Assembly (NCBI GenBank): GCA_002441545.1
Contig: DJWL01000012.1
Coordinates: forward strand, 17,240-81,239
Direction of reading: 5' to 3'
Length of the DNA: 64,000 bases
DNA from: Flavobacteriaceae bacterium UBA6231
Lineage (GTDB): Bacteria > Bacteroidota > Bacteroidia > Flavobacteriales > Flavobacteriaceae
The notes under the pieces were generated by a model. The model was not told the origin of the DNA, made no database searches, and worked only from the letters and a program-made list of their open reading frames with translations. This document shows, in pieces, positions 36,343 through 45,166 of this stretch (within the stretch, counting starts at the first letter, position 1; the number at the start of each line of letters is the position of its first letter). The translations under genes were made by a program, and so were the position numbers.

Positions 36343-36374
36343 CAAATATATATAAGGTTCGTTTTTTTCCGAAC
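36343..36374 (-). promoter_or_regulatory. Efflux operon promoter and inverted-repeat operator
   Basis: Minus-strand TATATTTG (36343-36350) with a weak TTCG -33 (36370-36373) 19 bp upstream. The inverted repeat GTTCG-N8-CGAAC (36357-36374) lies in the spacer and over the -33 box, where a bound regulator would block polymerase. Confidence 0.5.
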
Positions 36375-36451
36375 TAAACGAAGTTAAATAATTGTTAAAT
36401 AAAAAAAGATAATTAATATCGGTTAATAAATATAGTAAAAGCTATTATAGT

Positions 36452-37471
36452 TTATAAAGCAGACTTAAACTGCTCTAAGAAACGTACATCATTCTCACTT
36501 AATAAGCGTATATCACTAATTTGATGAAGTAATAAAGCAATACGGTCAATGCCCATTCCAAACGCAAAACCAGAATACACTTTGGAGTCTATACCACAGT
36601 TTTCAAGTACATTTGGGTCAACCATGCCACAACCCATTATTTCTAACCAACCAGTTCCTTTGGTCATTTTATAATCTGTTTCTGTTTCTAATCCCCAATA
36701 TACATCAACCTCAGCACTTGGCTCTGTAAAAGGAAAATATGATGGGCGCAAACGAATTTTAGATTTTCCAAACATTTCAGTTGTGAAATATTGAAGTGTT
36801 TGTTTAAGGTCTGAAAAACTAACATCCTTATCTATATATAACCCTTCTACCTGATGAAAAAAACAATGTGAACGGGCAGAAATAGCTTCATTTCTAAACA
36901 CTCGTCCTGGTGAAATTGTTCTAATAGGGGGTTTGTTATTTTCCATATAACGCACTTGAACAGAACTTGTATGAGTACGTAATAAAATATCTGGGTTTGT
37001 TTGAATAAAAAAAGTGTCCTGCATATCACGAGCGGGATGATATTCCGGTAAATTTAAAGCGGTAAAATTGTGCCAATCATCTTCCATTTCTGGACCCTCA
37101 CTTACATTAAACCCAATGCGAGAAAATATGTCGATAATTTGATTTTTTACAATCGATATTGGATGACGTGCTCCTATTTGAATTGGCTCACCTGGTCTAG
37201 ATAAATCTCCATAAATACCTTTAACATCTTCTTTACTTTCAAGTTCTTCCTTTAAGTAAAGGACTTTATCTTCAGCCGTTTTTTTGAGTTTATTGATGAC
37301 TTGACCAAACTCTTTTTTTAGCTCATTAGGGACATTTTTAAACTCGGCAAAATAATCATTTAACAATCCTTTTTTTCCTAAATATTTTATTCTGAAAGCT
37401 TCAATCTCTTCTTTTGATTGTGCTTTAAAAGCTTCTGCTTCAGCAATAAGTTCTTTTATCTTTTCTATCAT
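36452..37471 (-). CDS. pheS: Phenylalanine-tRNA ligase alpha subunit
   Basis: 339 aa. N-terminal coiled-coil tRNA-binding arm (1-90), then the class II core with HPARDMQDTF, motif 2 FRNEAISARSHCFFHQVEG (FRxE) and motif 3 GFAFGMGIDRIALLLH. Charges tRNA-Phe together with PheT, which is not adjacent here. Promoter-like TTG-N18-TAAATTTG just upstream overlaps the edge of an interspersed repeat. Confidence 0.97.
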   Translation of the reverse strand: MIEKIKELIAEAEAFKAQSKEEIEAFRIKYLGKKGLLNDYFAEFKNVPNELKKEFGQVINKLKKTAEDKVLYLKEELESKEDVKGIYGDLSRPGEPIQIGARHPISIVKNQIIDIFSRIGFNVSEGPEMEDDWHNFTALNLPEYHPARDMQDTFFIQTNPDILLRTHTSSVQVRYMENNKPPIRTISPGRVFRNEAISARSHCFFHQVEGLYIDKDVSFSDLKQTLQYFTTEMFGKSKIRLRPSYFPFTEPSAEVDVYWGLETETDYKMTKGTGWLEIMGCGMVDPNVLENCGIDSKVYSGFAFGMGIDRIALLLHQISDIRLLSENDVRFLEQFKSAL

Positions 37472-37492
37472 GATATCAATTCAAAATGTTGG

Positions 37493-37521
37493 CAAATTTA
37501 ATTAAAATATTGTCATTACAA
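37493..37521 (-). promoter_or_regulatory. pheS promoter
   Basis: Minus-strand TTG (37519-37521), 18-bp spacer, TAAATTTG (37493-37500), 22 bp before the ATG. The -33 part lies in the end of the repeat element at 37512-37596. Confidence 0.45.
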
Positions 37522-37596
37522 GGAGGAAACAACGAAGTAATCTGTAAAAAAAGATACAGATTGCCACAGCAAATTAAAAATTTGCCTCGCAATGAC
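37512..37596. repeat. Interspersed palindromic repeat (GTCATT...AATGAC)
   Basis: An 85-bp element bounded by GTCATT and AATGAC. It contains the subterminal segments AACGAAGTAATCTGT and ACAGATTGCCACAG around an A-rich centre (AATCTGT/ACAGATT pair), and GCCTCGCAATGAC at its right end. The ends resemble the GTCATTGCGAGG... intergenic repeats that occur in many copies in various bacteria. Degenerate at the left end (GTCATTACAAGG). Confidence 0.55.
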
Positions 37597-37602
37597 TAAA
37601 AA

Positions 37603-37745
37603 AATTTGTTTGGGTTGAGGGTTTTTTGAGAATTGCGTTAGTGATGTAGCAATTGTTGAAGTTCTCTCAAGTTTAATTGAGAAGCGACTTGCGAGAGCAC
37701 GACCTGATTACTGAACTGGTTTCAGAAATAGGTAACGTCAAAAAC
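37603..37745. repeat. Probable second degenerate intergenic repeat
   Basis: Non-coding stretch with hairpin-forming segments (TTCTCTCAAG...TTGAGAAG, and CTCTC/GAGAG around 37672-37698) and an unusually GC-richer composition (GCGACTTGCGAGAGCACGACC, first 20 bases) compared with other gaps here. It lacks coding potential and looks like the remnant of a small mobile or repeated unit. No second copy exists in this window, so the repeat status is unproven. Confidence 0.35.
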
Positions 37746-38102
37746 CTAATCAATATATTGTGTTTCAACAAAATAGTTTACTATGGCTTCTTTCATTAAT
37801 ACACTTTGTTCTCCTGCTTTTAAAAAAGGTAATGCTTCTTTTGCTTTATAGTGAGGCCATCCTTCTTCATCAACAAAATCAAGTTCGTAATAACCATAAG
37901 GCATTAATAACTTACATATGGCTATGTGCATTAAATCTAGCTTTTGGTCTTTTTTAAATGTTCGGTCAAGTTGCCCTAATTCTTGAACACCTATTAAATA
38001 AATAATGGCATCAAGATCTAAAGCATCTCCATCTGCAAACTGATTAGATAACTTTTTTGTTACTAATTCCCATCGTTGTTTTAATTGTTCGTCTCTAGAC
38101 AT
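37746..38102 (-). CDS. Conserved small acidic protein of unknown function
   Basis: 118 aa, soluble, mostly helical with a pattern conserved among Bacteroidota as I remember it, though without an assigned function. Notable words: DLDAIIYLIGVQELG, DLMHIAICKLLMPYGYYE and GWPHYKAKEALPF. Monocistronic; repeats lie downstream, and the start is followed upstream by the divergent cvpA promoter. Confidence 0.75.
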   Translation of the reverse strand: MSRDEQLKQRWELVTKKLSNQFADGDALDLDAIIYLIGVQELGQLDRTFKKDQKLDLMHIAICKLLMPYGYYELDFVDEEGWPHYKAKEALPFLKAGEQSVLMKEAIVNYFVETQYID

Positions 38103-38223
38103 AATAATTTTAAAGATGCAAAGTTACAAAGTAGTTTGCAATCAAAACTTTATATTTCCTCTGAAAAAAATATTTTAAATAGCTGTCAGAGGGAACCTGC
38201 ATAATGCTTCTTTTCATCTTCAG

Positions 38224-38258
38224 TTTGTAAATTTAAAACAAAATTTTATGTAGGTTTG
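38224..38258 (+). promoter_or_regulatory. cvpA promoter
   Basis: TTTG (38224-38227), 23-bp spacer, TAGGTTTG (38251-38258), a full consensus -7 element 17 bp before the ATG. Confidence 0.55.
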
Positions 38259-38275
38259 TTATAAATCTATTTGTT

Positions 38276-38809
38276 ATGAGTATATTAGATATCGCCTTAT
38301 TAGTTTTATTAATCTTAGGATTAGTGCGTGGTTTTTCACGTGGTTTTTTTGTAGAATTAGCCTCTTTAGTTGCCTTGATTGCGGGAGTTTATGGTGCCTT
38401 CCATTTTAGTAATTTTGCTGCTTCTTTTTTAAAAGATCGTGTAGATTGGAACGAGAACTCGGTTAATATCATGGCGTTTGTTATTACATTTGTTATTATA
38501 GTTTTGGTTATTGCATTGGCCGGAAAAGCACTAACTAAAATTGCTGATTTTGCTATGCTTGGACTTTTAAACAAGCTACTTGGTGCTCTTTTTGGTGGGT
38601 TAAAAGTTGCTTTGATTTTAAGCGTTATTCTTATTGTTTTGGATAAAATGAATGCAAATGTGCCTTTTGTGAAAGATGCCGATAAACAAGAATCTGTACT
38701 TTACAATCCTGTAAAATCATTAATCCCAACCATTTTTCCAAATGTTATTGTTAATGGAAAACCCATAGGTGATGACCTAGTAGAAGAAGATGATTTTAGT
38801 AATATATAA
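38276..38809 (+). CDS. CvpA-family membrane protein
   Basis: 177 aa with four hydrophobic helices (residues ~4-20, 25-45, 62-85, 100-122). The opening DIALLVLLILGLVRGFSRGFF matches CvpA (first 20 residues shown by pattern), a colicin V production/cell-envelope family of unclear biochemical role. Ends six bases from the stop of the convergent carbonic anhydrase. Confidence 0.88.
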   Translation: MSILDIALLVLLILGLVRGFSRGFFVELASLVALIAGVYGAFHFSNFAASFLKDRVDWNENSVNIMAFVITFVIIVLVIALAGKALTKIADFAMLGLLNKLLGALFGGLKVALILSVILIVLDKMNANVPFVKDADKQESVLYNPVKSLIPTIFPNVIVNGKPIGDDLVEEDDFSNI

Positions 38810-38815
38810 TCACAG

Positions 38816-39442
38816 TTAGTCTAAATGGTAGATTTCCATGATGTCTTTTAAGTACTTCACAAAATCTATTTTTAAATCGATGAGCTTGCCTGTATGCACA
38901 TCAAATACCCAACCGTGAACTTTTAGTTCTCTGTCTCTAAATGCTTTTTGAACAGCTGCTGTTTTAATTAAGTTGACACATTGCTCTTTAACATTAAGTT
39001 CAACTAGGCGATCGTATTTTTCACCTTCGTCATCAATACTATTCAATTCATTTTTATGGATACGATACACATCTCTTATATTTCGCAACCAAGGGTTCAG
39101 AATACCTAAGTCAGCTGATTGCATAGCAGCTTTAACACCGCCACATTCATAATGTCCACAGACAATAACATGATTTACTTTTAAATGTTCAACCGCATAA
39201 TTCACAACAGACATCACATTTAAGTCTATGCTAATTACCATGTTAGCAATATTTCTATGTACAAAAACTTCTCCTGGACCTAAGCCCATAAGCTCTTCTG
39301 CCGAAACCCGGCTATCTGAACAGCCAATAAATAAAAGTTCTGGGTTTTGACCTTGACCTAAATTGTTGAAGAAATCTGGATTTAACGCAAGTTTTTCTTT
39401 AATCCAATTTTCATTATTTGCAAAAACTCTGTTTAAATCCAT
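38816..39442 (-). CDS. can: Beta-class carbonic anhydrase
   Basis: 208 aa. Zinc ligands are in place: C41-x-D43-x-R45 (GCSDSRVSAEE), then H97 and C100 (GHYECGG). Interconverts CO2 and bicarbonate in the cytoplasm, supporting carboxylations. Forty bp after the batE stop on the same strand, so possibly read through from the Bat locus. Confidence 0.95.
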   Translation of the reverse strand: MDLNRVFANNENWIKEKLALNPDFFNNLGQGQNPELLFIGCSDSRVSAEELMGLGPGEVFVHRNIANMVISIDLNVMSVVNYAVEHLKVNHVIVCGHYECGGVKAAMQSADLGILNPWLRNIRDVYRIHKNELNSIDDEGEKYDRLVELNVKEQCVNLIKTAAVQKAFRDRELKVHGWVFDVHTGKLIDLKIDFVKYLKDIMEIYHLD

Positions 39443-39482
39443 AGAACATTATTTAATTGAGTTAAAGATAAATCAAAAAAAA

Positions 39483-40232
39483 TTAAAGTTCTTTAATATC
39501 TTCGTTTTCTATCCAGCCAGTTTTACCGTCGGCAAGTTTAATTTTTCTCCATTGGTTAATGGTATCAAGAATTTGAACTTTGGTACCTTCATGTAACCTA
39601 AAAAGCTCCTGACTTCTTGTATTTGGCTCACTTTTAATAACAGTTTCTTGAGCAAAAATAATTGCTGGCTTATCTTTTTTACTAAGATTATACTTATGAA
39701 ATGCTATTAATAATGAAACAGCGGCAATAAAAAGAAATATATTACTAGTTATAAATGCCAATCTTTTTTTATTGGTAGAATAGGTGAAATAATAGAGTAA
39801 AATTAATAGCACAAAAATGACAACTGAACCAACGGCAACTTTTGACCAATCGTCAAAACTCATAATATCGGTAATTTTTTTTATAAGCTTTGAAAATCCT
39901 GCATCAGGAATTGTGTCAATAGCATCAATAGTCATGTTTTTAGCAAAAGCTAAATTGTTTTTTATGTCCTGATCTTCTGGAGCCAACTTTAAGGCTTTTT
40001 CATAATAAAATATACTTGGTGCTATATGATTTAACTTATAATGTGCATTGGCTAAATTAAAATATAAGGCTTCAGAATGATTGTTAGTTGCAAGTATCGC
40101 TTTATATTTTTCAATAGCTTCAGCATATTTCCCTTGATTATAAAATTGATTTCCTTGTTCAAATAAAGATTGATTTTGAGCAAACATTCCTGTGCTAAAC
40201 AACGCTATAAGTATGTATAATATATGTTTCAT
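39483..40232 (-). CDS. batE: BatE: TPR and SH3-domain membrane protein
   Basis: 249 aa from ATG 40232 (an upstream in-frame start would invade batD). Signal peptide 1-18 (GMFAQ), two TPR units (QGNQFYNQGKYAEAIEKYK and EALYFNLANAHYKLN), two membrane helices (~128-175) and a bacterial SH3 domain at the C-terminus (EGTKVQILDTINQWRKIKL). Last gene of the aerotolerance locus; TPR and SH3 parts suggest protein scaffolding. Confidence 0.88.
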   Translation of the reverse strand: MKHILYILIALFSTGMFAQNQSLFEQGNQFYNQGKYAEAIEKYKAILATNNHSEALYFNLANAHYKLNHIAPSIFYYEKALKLAPEDQDIKNNLAFAKNMTIDAIDTIPDAGFSKLIKKITDIMSFDDWSKVAVGSVVIFVLLILLYYFTYSTNKKRLAFITSNIFLFIAAVSLLIAFHKYNLSKKDKPAIIFAQETVIKSEPNTRSQELFRLHEGTKVQILDTINQWRKIKLADGKTGWIENEDIKEL

Positions 40233-40233
40233 A

Positions 40234-42006
40234 TTAACTAGCCTGTTTATCAATTAATGAAATAGTTTTTGCAGCTTTATCATAATCCTGCTGCATCGTT
40301 ACAATGGTAATTGGTGTATATCTTGCCAACTCACAGCTTTCTAAAATTGCTATAAAATCTGTAATTGTTTGAACATCAACTTTACGCTCTCCAAGTAAAT
40401 TTTTAATGACATCTTTACTAAAATCACTGGTTTCTATATGCAATTTTGCCTTTAAATAGTTATGTAATGCTTTCTCAAGAGCTATATAAAACTCTTCTTT
40501 TTTGCCTAAAGCTTTCTTAGCATTGCTTAAATATTTTTTAGCTAATTTATCAGCTGCCCTTATCTTGTTTCCAAAAACATCAGCATCTCGTTCTGCTTTC
40601 TTTCTTCTAAAAACAATTGCAAGTGGAATAGCTAAAAAAGGCAACAGCAAACTGCTCCAAAATAAATTGGTTTGAAAAAAATAAGAAGGTGTTGTAGAGG
40701 TGAAGTTTGATTTTGTTTTGATAAATGCAAATTGGTCACTGCTTAAAACTATTGGTTTTTTGGCATTGTTTGCAACTAAATTATCATTGGAATTTGCCGC
40801 ACTTGTAGGGCCTTCTAATACATTAATAACAACTTCTTTTGATTCAATTCTTTTATAAGTTTCCGTTTTTAAATCGAAATAAGAGAATGAAATACTTGGC
40901 GTAGGATATTTACCTTTATATTGAGGAACAACGGTATAGGTATCAGAAATACTTCCTTGCATGCCATCTAGATTTGTTGTAACATTTTCACTGTGCTCAG
41001 GCTCATAAACCTCTAAAGAACTTGGTAAAGATATTTTAGGAAGATTTATAAGTTTTAAATTTCCTTTTCCTTTAACTTCTACTTTGGCCCGTAACGATTC
41101 TGAAGCTTTCAATTCTGTTTTAGACATGGAAACATTAAAACTAAAATCTCCAACAGCACCTGAAAAATCTGCTGGTTTTCCTACTTCTGGTAATGGTTTT
41201 ACATTGATGGTTTTATTGCCAGCAGACACCGTTCTATGGGCTTGTGTCATCATTCTTCTACCAAAAATATCGCGCCTGTTTGTAGGCACTTGAACAGAAA
41301 TATCTAAGCTTAAAGGTTCAATATTTAACTTTCCTGTTTTTTGCGGATATAACACTGTTTTTCTAAGTACAAGAAAACGATAATCTTCTCCATTAAAAGT
41401 ACCAGTTTGCACTTTTTGCCCTTGCATATCAATATTTTGGCTCCAAAAATCATTATATCTTGGGCTGTTAATCTCCTGCCAATTATCTACTCCTGTGTTT
41501 GGCGACACATATAGTTTGTAAACAACTGTTATGGCTTCATTTAAATAAGGATCTGTTTTAGAAATCTCAGCTACTAAATGAATGTTTTCAGCAGCCAAAT
41601 AATCTGGGTCATTAGGATCTTTAGGAATATCAACCGCCGAAGTGACTTCTATTTTTAAAGGAACCGTTTTATAAGTTTCTCCATCAATGGTTATAGAGGC
41701 TTGGTCAATAGTAAAATTACCTTGTTTTTTAGGAGCCAAAAAATAACTATAGGTTTTAGAATATGAACGTACTCCATTAATCCATGAATTACTTACTGAT
41801 TGATTTGGGCCACCAACTACCGTGAAATTACTAAAATCTGGTGGATTGAAATGATCGCCATCTTGATTCATTTCAAAATCAATTCGCAAACGTTCATTTA
41901 CACCAAGTTTATTCTTGCTTACTTTAGCTTCAAATTTTACTTGTGCATGAGTAAAACTTGAAACAAGTAAAATCAATACTATTGTTATGTATTTTATAAA
42001 TTTCAT
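40234..42006 (-). CDS. batD: BatD: large periplasmic protein
   Basis: 590 aa. Signal peptide 1-21 (SFTHAQ), a long beta-sandwich region with the BatD signature VGGPNQSVSNSWINGVRSYS (pattern, shortened), a membrane helix at ~445-463, and a cytoplasmic helical tail. Known family: oxygen-tolerance BatD/DUF11-like. Lies 69 bp after batC and 1 bp before batE. Probably the periplasmic arm of the Bat complex. Confidence 0.92.
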   Translation of the reverse strand: MKFIKYITIVLILLVSSFTHAQVKFEAKVSKNKLGVNERLRIDFEMNQDGDHFNPPDFSNFTVVGGPNQSVSNSWINGVRSYSKTYSYFLAPKKQGNFTIDQASITIDGETYKTVPLKIEVTSAVDIPKDPNDPDYLAAENIHLVAEISKTDPYLNEAITVVYKLYVSPNTGVDNWQEINSPRYNDFWSQNIDMQGQKVQTGTFNGEDYRFLVLRKTVLYPQKTGKLNIEPLSLDISVQVPTNRRDIFGRRMMTQAHRTVSAGNKTINVKPLPEVGKPADFSGAVGDFSFNVSMSKTELKASESLRAKVEVKGKGNLKLINLPKISLPSSLEVYEPEHSENVTTNLDGMQGSISDTYTVVPQYKGKYPTPSISFSYFDLKTETYKRIESKEVVINVLEGPTSAANSNDNLVANNAKKPIVLSSDQFAFIKTKSNFTSTTPSYFFQTNLFWSSLLLPFLAIPLAIVFRRKKAERDADVFGNKIRAADKLAKKYLSNAKKALGKKEEFYIALEKALHNYLKAKLHIETSDFSKDVIKNLLGERKVDVQTITDFIAILESCELARYTPITIVTMQQDYDKAAKTISLIDKQAS

Positions 42007-42075
42007 ATTAATTAACGATTTGGGTTTTTACGATACACCTTTATTAAAATTGTGATTCGCGATTCGTCAATCTTC

Positions 42076-42924
42076 CTACCAATCTTTATCCGTTTTAACT
42101 TTAACTCCTTTTTGTTTTTCAGCATTCATTTTTTCTTGAACTTTTTGTTCTTGATTATTCATGGCTTCTAACAAACTTTTTATTTGTTGATCAGATAATT
42201 TTCCAGGTTGTGGTTGTGACTTTTGTTGCTCTTTCTTTTGATCGTCCTGTTTGCCTTTATCCTGATCTTGCTTGTCATCTTTAGGCTTTCCATCTTCATC
42301 TTTTTTATCGTCGCCTTCTTTTTTATCTTGATCTCCTTTGTCTTTTTGATCGTCCTTATTATCGCCCTCTTTATCCTTTTGATCCTGCTTGTCTTTATTT
42401 TCGTCCTTTTTATCTTGATTGTCTTGCTTATCCTTATTGTCTTTATTTTGATCTTGTTGGTCTTTTTGCTGTTCAGCACATTCTTTGGCTAACCCAAGAT
42501 TATAACGTGTTTCTTCGTCTGTAGGATCGTTTCTCAATGCATTTTTATATGCTTCAACAGCTTCTTTACACTTTTTGTTTTGCATTAAAATATTCCCAAT
42601 GTTATGGAATGCTTTATGTTTTTCTGTTTTGGAAGTTGATGTTTTAACAACCTCTTGCTGACGATATAAGGCTTCATCAAAACTTCCTTTTTTGTAATAG
42701 GTATTTGCTAAATTATAAGCTCCAACAGTGTTTGATGCATCTTTTGAAATAGCTTTTCTATATTCCATTTCTGCAGCTACAAAATCATCTTTATCTGATA
42801 ATTGATTAGCTTCATACACATAATCATTAGCTTGTTTTAAAGCAGCCAAGTCCTGTTTTTCTTTTTCTTGTGAAAAAGAAAATGTTATGTTTAAAGTTAA
42901 TATGAATATAATTATATTTTTCAT
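42076..42924 (-). CDS. batC: BatC: TPR protein with charged low-complexity tail
   Basis: 282 aa. Signal peptide 1-18, TPR units at ~25-145 (NTVGAYNLANTYYKKGSFDEA and ETRYNLGLAKECAE), then ~90 residues almost wholly of D, K, Q, N, E and G (about 150-240), ending in a Q-rich helix (LSDQQIKSLLEAMNNQEQKV). The low-complexity DNA also yields long spurious frames on both strands. The tail length probably varies between strains through slippage of GATAAA-like units. Confidence 0.9.
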   Translation of the reverse strand: MKNIIIFILTLNITFSFSQEKEKQDLAALKQANDYVYEANQLSDKDDFVAAEMEYRKAISKDASNTVGAYNLANTYYKKGSFDEALYRQQEVVKTSTSKTEKHKAFHNIGNILMQNKKCKEAVEAYKNALRNDPTDEETRYNLGLAKECAEQQKDQQDQNKDNKDKQDNQDKKDENKDKQDQKDKEGDNKDDQKDKGDQDKKEGDDKKDEDGKPKDDKQDQDKGKQDDQKKEQQKSQPQPGKLSDQQIKSLLEAMNNQEQKVQEKMNAEKQKGVKVKTDKDW

Positions 42925-43011
42925 GTGCCTTACCTTTCAACAGTCTTTTAAATAGCTTACTAAAACTACCTCAAAGATATTAAACCAATAAATTTCAGAT
43001 AGTTAAAGGTT

Positions 43012-44049
43012 TTATAAATTCTCATTAAATAAATTCAATTTTTTTAACCAACCTGTTTTACGTTCTAACAAGAAAATATCTAAAAACAAAAAGAACAAAG
43101 CAAAGCCTAAAAACCATTGAAACTGGTCTTTAAAATCGGCATATTGTTTTGCCTCAAACTCTGTTTTATCCATTTTATTTAAAATTTCTCCTATTTTTTC
43201 TACAACTTCATTTGTGTTTCTGCCATTAATATATTCGCCATTTGCTTTAGTGGCTATACTTTGAAGTATTTCTTCATTTAAACGGGTAATAACCGTTTCT
43301 CCATTACTGTCTTTTTTATAATTTAAAACAATCCCATTTCTTTTTTCAGGAATTGGGCCACCTTTCACATCGCCTACACCAATTGTGAAAATTCGAATTC
43401 CTTCTTCATTGGCTTCTTCTGCTACAGAGGCCGCTTCTTCACTATGGTCTTCTCCATCAGAAATAATAATTAAAACACGATTGGTTTGCTCTTCATCATC
43501 ATAATAAGTTTTAGCCAATTTAATAGCTTCGTCTATAGCTGTTCCTTGTGATGAAAGCATGTCGGTATTCATGCTTTGTAAAAACATTTTGGCCGCCGCA
43601 TAATCTGTAGTAATAGGCAACTGTGGAAATGCTTTTCCTGCATAAGCAATAATACCAACGCGGTCGCTAGCTAAATTGTTAATGATTTGTGTTACCAATT
43701 GTTTTGCTTTTTCTAATCGGTTAGGAGCAATATCTTCCGCCAACATGCTTTTAGATACATCGATAGCAAATACAATATCTACACCTTCACGCTTTACGGT
43801 TTCTAGTTTGGTGCCTATTTTAGGATTCACCAAAGCAATTGCAAGACATGCAAATGCTAAAGCTAAAACTACTAATTTTAATATGGATTTGAATAACGAG
43901 CTGTTAGGACTTAGTCTTTTAAGTAACTGCTTGTCGGCAAATTTATTTTGTGCCTTATGCTTCCAGATTTGTAAAATAATAAAGAATAGGAACATTACAG
44001 GAATAACTCCTAAAACCCAAAACCATATTTTTTCATCTAATTGATACAT
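43012..44049 (-). CDS. batB: BatB: von Willebrand factor A membrane protein
   Basis: 345 aa. Two N-terminal helices (~8-28, 57-75), a VWA domain with MIDAS residues D97-x-S99-x-S101 (AIDVSKSML) and IISDGEDHSEEA, and a C-terminal helix at ~315-333. The MIDAS motif binds a divalent metal and partner proteins. Paired with BatA, as in other Bat loci. Confidence 0.94.
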   Translation of the reverse strand: MYQLDEKIWFWVLGVIPVMFLFFIILQIWKHKAQNKFADKQLLKRLSPNSSLFKSILKLVVLALAFACLAIALVNPKIGTKLETVKREGVDIVFAIDVSKSMLAEDIAPNRLEKAKQLVTQIINNLASDRVGIIAYAGKAFPQLPITTDYAAAKMFLQSMNTDMLSSQGTAIDEAIKLAKTYYDDEEQTNRVLIIISDGEDHSEEAASVAEEANEEGIRIFTIGVGDVKGGPIPEKRNGIVLNYKKDSNGETVITRLNEEILQSIATKANGEYINGRNTNEVVEKIGEILNKMDKTEFEAKQYADFKDQFQWFLGFALFFLFLDIFLLERKTGWLKKLNLFNENL

Positions 44050-44161
44050 TAATGTTATATGTTTTTTGTGGATTTGTTTATCTGTATTGACACAAATTCA
44101 CGAATGCTTTTTAATTTCTATACTATGTTCAACAATTTATACTCTACTTTCTATACCCAAT

Positions 44162-45166
44162 TTAAACAAAGCTTCTAAAAATTGTAGATCTTAATAAAAA
44201 CTCTATGAGTAATAATAATCCTGCTAGAATTACTAATGGACGAAATTTTTCTTGATAATTATAATACTTGAATTCATCAATATCGGTCTTTTCAAGCTTA
44301 TTGATTTCTCCATAAATTTCTTCTAACTTTTCGTTATTGGTAGCTCTAAAATATTTTCCGCTAGTTACATCTGCAATTTCTTTTAATAAAGCTTCATCTA
44401 TTTCTACTGGTACACGTCCGTACTGAAAATCACCATTGGGCAAAATGGCTATTGGAGATAAGGCAGTTCCATTGGTTCCTAATCCAATAGTATAAACTTT
44501 TATACCATATTCAACAGCTAATTCGCTTGCAATTTTCGGGTCTATAAACCCTGAATTATTGACTCCATCAGTTAATAATATAATGACTTTGCTTTTTGCT
44601 TTGCTATCTTTTAATCGGTTAACTGCTGTTGCTAAACCAGAACCTATCGCTGTACCACCTTCAATTACAGTGTTATATCTAACATCTTTTAAAGACCTTA
44701 AAATAATTGCTTTATCACTAGTAATTGGGGTTCTTGTATAACTTTCACCAGCATATTCAACTAACCCAATTCTGTCATTAGGTCTACCTTTTATAAATTC
44801 GCCTGCAACATTTTTTAAAGCCTCTAATCTGTTTGGCGATAAATCTTTTGCTAACATACTGGCAGACACGTCAATAGCCATAACAATGTCTATCCCCCGA
44901 GTGGTTTTTGTTTTTGTTGATACATCAACCGTTTGGGGTCTTGCAAGAGCCATAATGATTAAAGCCAATGCTAACAATCTTAACACAAATAATAGATGTT
45001 TAAGTTTTGGTAACCAGGAATTTGTAATCTTAAAGCCTTTTAAACTTGATATTTTAAGTTCCGCTGTTTGTTTTTTGTGCTTAATAATGTACCAAAGCAT
45101 TGCTACTGGAAGTAATAATAGCAACCAGAATAAATTTTTATTTACAAATTCAATGCCTTCAAACAT
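44162..45166 (-). CDS. batA: BatA: von Willebrand factor A membrane protein
   Basis: 334 aa. Helices near 12-28 and 57-75, VWA MIDAS D99-x-S101-x-S103 (AIDVSASML), TRTPITSDK for the metal threonine and LLTDGVNNSG, and a final helix around 305-325. Its start overlaps the stop of the preceding BatD-like gene by one base (TAATG). A 112-bp gap separates it from batB, with no clear hairpin. Confidence 0.94.
   Translation of the reverse strand: MFEGIEFVNKNLFWLLLLLPVAMLWYIIKHKKQTAELKISSLKGFKITNSWLPKLKHLLFVLRLLALALIIMALARPQTVDVSTKTKTTRGIDIVMAIDVSASMLAKDLSPNRLEALKNVAGEFIKGRPNDRIGLVEYAGESYTRTPITSDKAIILRSLKDVRYNTVIEGGTAIGSGLATAVNRLKDSKAKSKVIILLTDGVNNSGFIDPKIASELAVEYGIKVYTIGLGTNGTALSPIAILPNGDFQYGRVPVEIDEALLKEIADVTSGKYFRATNNEKLEEIYGEINKLEKTDIDEFKYYNYQEKFRPLVILAGLLLLIEFLLRSTIFRSFV

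Noticed and set aside
42180..42492. 99-aa minus-strand and 89-aa plus-strand open frames rich in I, K or L
   Set aside because: Both are shadows of the D/K/Q-rich low-complexity part of batC in other frames.
43676..44044. 122-aa plus-strand frame within batB
   Set aside because: Complement shadow of a VWA gene with clear MIDAS motif.
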